A stretch of 9,334 nt of DNA from Spirochaetia bacterium (GTDB lineage Bacteria; Spirochaetota; Spirochaetia; Treponematales; Breznakiellaceae): the NCBI GenBank assembly GCA_025997895.1, contig BNVF01000089.1, positions 1 through 9,334 on the forward strand. The letters are read 5' to 3'. Position numbers and translations under genes: made by a program. Below, one piece after another: positions 7,601-9,334 of this stretch. Each line of letters opens with the position of its first letter. The first letter of the stretch is position 1. Under the pieces are notes generated by a model. That model was not told where the DNA came from. It did no database searches and worked only from the letters and a program-made list of their open reading frames with translations.

Positions 7601-7832
7601 TACCACGATCCTGGGCATGACGCCCATTGCCTTTTTCCCCGGTGCCGGCGCCGATACCATTCAGCCCATAGGCAAAACCTTTGTGGGCGGCCTCACGGTC
7701 AGCACTTTGATGACCCTCTTTGTGATCCCGGTGATGTACTCGATACTGAACAGCAGGCATGACAAAGTAAAGCAGAGCGATGATGACCAAACGCCGGATG
7801 CTTCCGCGGCAGACGCTTCTGTGCAGGACTAA
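4671..7832 (+). CDS. RND-family inner-membrane efflux transporter (AcrB/MMPL-type, HAE1-like)
   Basis: This 1053-aa protein is a full-length RND pump, which exports compounds using the proton gradient. TM1 is at about 11-31, followed by a large periplasmic loop (32-345), TM2-6 (about 347-500), a cytoplasmic amphipathic stretch, TM7 (544-564), a second large loop (565-870) and TM8-12 (871-1024). RND signatures include the TM4 motif ending in IVILENV (413-419) and RLRPILMTS (968-976), matching AcrB R971 and T978. By my alignment the AcrB D407/D408 pair is D410/G411 here, and K940 is N938. The tail (1034-1053) is acidic. Start GTG 4671 has AGGGGG at 4659-4664, spacing six. It is encoded with the adaptor and channel upstream, so it forms a three-part pump. 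Substrate cannot be told from sequence: drugs, lipids or metabolites are possible. No metal-binding motifs typical of CusA were seen. Confidence 0.93.
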   Translation: MNIAGYSVKRPVTIVILYALAMGIALTMVSNLAVDLYPSTARPVLSIFTRFPGAGPSDVERNVTDRLERSLSASRGLTNMTSNSQFESSFINLEFAFGTDMDKAMTDAQTLVNRLVNSLPDGVQTPMVRRFDMSAMPIMRLVVRGNYPPDQLRIFAEDEIQAGIERVEGVAAAEVTGGTTQVVKVAVALNRLAAFNLTLNDISSSLKGQSILSSGGNLRRGTREYQIMTQEELVSIDQIKRLVVKTVNLSAAGSNQANRSQVVRLEDVADISLGYNDNAARVYVNGQSGVYIQVTSESGSNQVRVADRVKAALAEINATLPQGLTLEVLSDNTTLIKATLDQVYSNAFQGAALAMLILLLFLRNIKGTLIIGLAIPISILLTLMFMSIFGFTLNLLTMTGLIMGLGMTMDGSIVILENVHTYRERGAKSEIAAILGSREMLRAIIASSATTLCVFIPLIIYKNDLREMGQLFSDLIFTVVISLVASLLVAITLVPSLCGSILRLNTRRQKPLKNPVLRKIDDTMEAFFLGMENKYRGALDYCLSHRIIVLALVLLILIFSLMQFGGIGMNMYIRTRTDDNVNINVAMPQGTAIDVTEETLFELEDLIKREVQGYRNIILTARRSGNNQGSIQITLPEPAKQIDTPDSIIRKLTPYANAIPGTQISFRAGRGMGNTQAVEIAVSSRNYDAIMESAEEIQRILMRYLPEIENPTINIDEGAPQLQVEIDRDRAASFGLSLAAIASEIRTAMDGTAATTMSRGDRLLDVQVQLRESDRRGLPNLDAIFVMARSGSRVSLSNVARIAESRAPSSIRREKQERVIRVTGDLGAGIAATEMQRRLEDTVKQYLIPREGVTIRYLGEAQEIQSYFWRYMFIIATAVFLVFGVMASQFESFVDPLIIFFTIPLLFIGVIWIYKSTGQAMSMFSAVGIVALVGVVVNNGIVLVDFTNTLRARGMKVRDACLEAGRSRLRPILMTSLTTILGMTPIAFFPGAGADTIQPIGKTFVGGLTVSTLMTLFVIPVMYSILNSRHDKVKQSDDDQTPDASAADASVQD

Positions 7833-7837
7833 CTGTC

Positions 7838-8845
7838 ATGGAAAAAGTGGAAGCCGCCATCATCGGCCTGGGCCGCATTGCGAGCCTGCTTGAAGAAGAC
7901 ACGTTACGCGAAAAACCATGCACCCACGCCGGCGCAATCGCCGCCAATCCCGAGTGCGTCCTTGTTGCCGGCTGCGATACCGATGAAGAACGCCGCCGGC
8001 TCTTTGCTGAGAAATGGCAAGTCCCGGTCTATGCCGATGCCGCCGAAATGCTCCGCACCCATTCGCCGGCGTTACTCGTCATTGCCACTCACCCCGACAG
8101 CCACTATCGGTATTGCCGCCTTGCCACCGCTTCGGGCGTTCGTGTGGTAATTTGCGAAAAGCCCCTGGCGGACAATCTCCGTGAAGCCCGCAAAATCGCC
8201 CACCTTGCGGAGGCCGCTTCCACCGGGCGCGGCTTGACCATTATCACCAACCACGAGCGCCGCTATTCGGCAGATTATATCCGCGCCAAAACCATTCTTG
8301 ACGAAGAAAAAATGGGCAGGCTTTTAAGCATACGCGCAAATTTGTACATGGGCAAAACCCAACGGCTGCTGGACGTGTTTTGGCACGACGGAACCCATCT
8401 GGCAGATGCGATCATGTTCCTTTCAGGCGCCGTGCTAAAGCACAAGAGGCGCTGGGGCACAAAGCTCACCGCCAACAGCGGAACCGCCTGGCTTGAAGGT
8501 GAACTCCGCAGCCGGAAGTTCCCTGCGCCGGTACCCGCTATAATCGAAGTTGGCGCCGGCCGGGATCACCTTGTTTTTGAGATGGAGTTCTCCTGCGAAA
8601 AAGGCCGTCTGCGTATTGGCAACGGCGTCTTTGAAGTGTGGGAAAGCGCCCCCAGCCCCTACGCCGAAAAGTTTCGCTCTCTCAAACAAACCGGCGAAAC
8701 CTTCACCGGCCCCACCGGCTACTTTGCCAACATGGTTGCCGATGCCGCCGTCTGCGCCCAAGAGCCGGAAAGGCAGCCCCGCTCAAGCGCCGCCGATGGA
8801 TTGCGGGTGATTGAGTATCTTCATTCGGTGAAGGCGTGGTCTTGA
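7838..8845 (+). CDS. Gfo/Idh/MocA-family NAD(P)-dependent oxidoreductase
   Basis: This 335-aa protein has the two-domain architecture of the glucose-fructose oxidoreductase / inositol dehydrogenase family, cytosolic enzymes that usually oxidise or reduce sugars and their derivatives. The N-terminal Rossmann domain shows IGLGRIA (9-15) after a beta strand and the family signature EKP (107-109) with following LADNLREA. The C-terminal domain has WHDGTHLAD (182-190), which supplies the expected catalytic histidine (H187) and the nearby Asp (D190). Length is normal for the family. The start ATG 7838 is 5 nt after the pump stop, with AGGA at 7825-7828 inside the pump's last codons, so it is probably co-transcribed with the efflux genes. 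The family is broad and the substrate is not recognisable. It is not a known component of RND pumps, and its placement may be incidental or may link export with sugar or envelope metabolism. Confidence 0.88.
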   Translation: MEKVEAAIIGLGRIASLLEEDTLREKPCTHAGAIAANPECVLVAGCDTDEERRRLFAEKWQVPVYADAAEMLRTHSPALLVIATHPDSHYRYCRLATASGVRVVICEKPLADNLREARKIAHLAEAASTGRGLTIITNHERRYSADYIRAKTILDEEKMGRLLSIRANLYMGKTQRLLDVFWHDGTHLADAIMFLSGAVLKHKRRWGTKLTANSGTAWLEGELRSRKFPAPVPAIIEVGAGRDHLVFEMEFSCEKGRLRIGNGVFEVWESAPSPYAEKFRSLKQTGETFTGPTGYFANMVADAAVCAQEPERQPRSSAADGLRVIEYLHSVKAWS

Positions 8846-8869
8846 ACAATTCGATTAAACCGCTATAAT
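8842..8869 (+). promoter_or_regulatory. Promoter for tRNA-Pro
   Basis: TTGAAC at 8842-8847 and a perfect TATAAT at 8864-8869 are separated by 16 nt. Expected transcription start is near 8876, about 7 nt before the tRNA. The -35 box overlaps the TGA stop (8843-8845) of the oxidoreductase gene. Confidence 0.6.
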
Positions 8870-8882
8870 AAAACTCATATAA

Positions 8883-8955
8883 CGGAGGGTAGGCCAGTGG
8901 TTAAGCCGCCAGTTTTGGGAACTGGCTGTCGGGGGTTCGAATCCCCCCTCTCCGA
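8883..8955 (+). tRNA. tRNA-Pro (anticodon TGG)
   Basis: The plus strand folds into a complete cloverleaf. The acceptor stem CGGAGGG/CTCTCCG starts with C1-G72, as expected for tRNA-Pro. The D arm is GGC/GCC. The anticodon stem CCAGT/ACTGG encloses TTTGGGA, with anticodon TGG at 8916-8918 (codons CCN, chiefly CCA). The variable loop is CTGTC and the T arm GGGGG/CCCCC encloses TTCGAAT. The discriminator is A at 8955 and CCA is not encoded. Its last 18 bases (8938-8955) recur 209 bp downstream at 9147-9164 with one change. Confidence 0.95.
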
Positions 8956-9034
8956 TAAAAGAATCGCCCAGCGAAAAATTTACCTGCATCCAGAAAATTT
9001 TTTACAAGCAGACAAAATGGGGATTCGAACCGGA

Positions 9035-9101
9035 ACACCGTACCCCGGAAAGGCGAGAGCCTTGGAGGGGTTGAGGCGCCAAGGATGGCGCCGAAAGGTG
9101 T
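9035..9101 (+). ncRNA. Candidate structured RNA (three-way junction), copy 1
   Basis: Within the identical core a compact fold can be drawn on the plus strand. The closing stem is ACACC (9035-9039) with GGTGT (9097-9101). Hairpin 1 is ACCCC (9042-9046) with GGGGT (9067-9071), then a symmetric GGA/GGA internal loop that could form sheared G-A pairs, then AAGGC/GCCTT (9050-9054, 9059-9063) capped by the GNRA tetraloop GAGA. Hairpin 2 is GGCGCC (9075-9080, 9087-9092) around AAGGAT. The GNRA loop appears only when read on the plus strand, the same strand as tRNA-Pro. I do not recognise a known RNA family. Expression and function are inference; a DNA-level role is equally possible. Confidence 0.4.
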
Positions 9102-9119
9102 GAAGGCGGGGGTGGAGGA

Positions 9120-9136
9120 GCAAACACGATGTTTGC
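9120..9136. other. Spacer hairpin between the repeats
   Basis: GCAAACA (9120-9126) and TGTTTGC (9130-9136) are perfect inverted arms around a CGA loop. It lies in the spacer after the candidate RNA of copy 1 and is not present after copy 2 as far as the window runs. There is no U-tract, so a terminator role is not supported. Confidence 0.55.
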
Positions 9137-9245
9137 GACGGAACCCCGAATCCCCCCTTTCCGAAAAACAAAATCGCCCTGTGAGAAAATTTATCTGCAT
9201 CCAGAAAATTTTTTACAAGCAGACAAAATGGGGATTCGAACCGGA

Positions 9246-9312
9246 ACACCGTACCCCGGAAAGGCGAGAGCCTTGGAGGGGTTGAGGCGCCAAGGATGGC
9301 GCCGAAAGGTGT
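9246..9312 (+). ncRNA. Candidate structured RNA (three-way junction), copy 2
   Basis: This is identical in sequence to the fold described in copy 1, shifted by 211 bp: closing stem 9246-9250 with 9308-9312, the GAGA-capped hairpin and the GGCGCC hairpin in between. The identity adds no covariation support for the pairing. Confidence 0.4.
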
Positions 9313-9320
9313 GAAAGGAA

Positions 9321-9334
9321 GGGGCTTTCGCCCC
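9321..9334. other. Short GC-rich hairpin at the window edge
   Basis: GGGGC (9321-9325) and GCCCC (9330-9334) pair around TTTC. On the opposite strand the loop reads GAAA, a GNRA tetraloop. The window ends here, so it cannot be told whether a U-tract (terminator) or another repeat follows. Confidence 0.4.

Larger units (their letters stand above)
8938..9146 (+). repeat. tRNA-linked tandem repeat, copy 1
   Basis: This is the first of two direct repeats. It begins inside the T loop of tRNA-Pro, contains the tRNA 3' end, a diverged AT-rich stretch (to 8983), a core at 8984-9104 that is identical over 121 bp to 9195-9315, and a spacer (9105-9146) with a 7-bp hairpin. No protein gene is supported: the ORFs crossing it are read-through of tRNA and repeat sequence. 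There is no other gene in the 379 bases after the tRNA. Confidence 0.9.
9147..9334 (+). repeat. tRNA-linked tandem repeat, copy 2 (runs to the window edge)
   Basis: The copy opens with 18 bases matching the tRNA-Pro 3' end at 17 positions (9147-9164), then a diverged stretch similar to 8956-8983, then the 121-bp core (9195-9315) identical to copy 1. After 9315 the sequence departs from copy 1, so the spacer differs or another element starts. More copies may lie beyond the window. Confidence 0.88.

Noticed and set aside
9019..9031. T-loop-like sequence GGGGATTCGAACC in each repeat core, suggesting another tRNA
   Set aside because: The flanking bases do not form a T stem on either strand and no acceptor or anticodon arm can be placed around it.
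8901..9314. Several ORFs of 60-100 codons across the tRNA-Pro and repeat region on both strands
   Set aside because: They read through the tRNA gene and the tandem repeats; the translated fragments are the sort of spurious products commonly seen over tRNA genes. No ribosome-binding sites with sensible spacing were seen.
8938..9334. CRISPR array
   Set aside because: There are only two units of about 210 bp with a 121-bp identical core, far outside CRISPR repeat and spacer sizes, and no cas gene is present.

Overview
The window reads as ordinary chromosomal DNA of a Gram-negative, diderm bacterium of moderate GC. I lean towards a free-living or termite-gut-type treponeme (Spirochaetes). The outer-membrane efflux channel requires a diderm cell, and the membrane-fusion protein has almost no alpha-helical hairpin, as described for the Borrelia protein BesA. 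The taxonomic call is inference, because no rRNA or other marker is present.

Layout, left to right. Positions 4-199 form a long imperfect palindrome closed by a perfect 22-bp inverted repeat, with no coding content. A well-formed promoter (223-251) then sits so close to the start of an AMMECR1-family gene (257-844) that its mRNA may be leaderless. Positions 845-1163 hold no gene I can support; an open minus-strand frame without an upstream start may be a decayed gene. A tRNA-Gln(CTG) follows on the minus strand (1164-1234). Its promoter overlaps a divergent promoter for a plus-strand DUF4130/TIGR03915-type DNA-metabolism gene (1327-2232).

From about 2263 to 8845 there is one probable operon: TolC-like outer-membrane factor, periplasmic adaptor, RND inner-membrane pump, and a Gfo/Idh/MocA-family NAD(P)-dependent oxidoreductase. 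The first two genes overlap by 14 nt and the others are 15 and 5 nt apart. The first three genes encode a complete tripartite efflux system spanning both membranes. The adaptor is hairpin-less and the pump has D-G / N in place of the AcrB D-D / K proton-relay residues. The oxidoreductase is not an efflux component and its role in the operon is unknown.

The right end holds tRNA-Pro(TGG) (8883-8955) with its own promoter, which overlaps the stop codon of the oxidoreductase. Immediately behind it lie two direct repeats of about 210 bp, the second running to the window edge. Each repeat starts with a copy of the tRNA 3' end (17 of 18 bases identical) and contains a 121-bp segment that is identical in both copies. 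That segment can be drawn as a three-way-junction RNA: a closing stem, a GNRA-capped hairpin with a GGA/GGA internal loop, and a second GC-rich hairpin. This repeated, tRNA-linked structured element is the most interesting unexplained item in the window.
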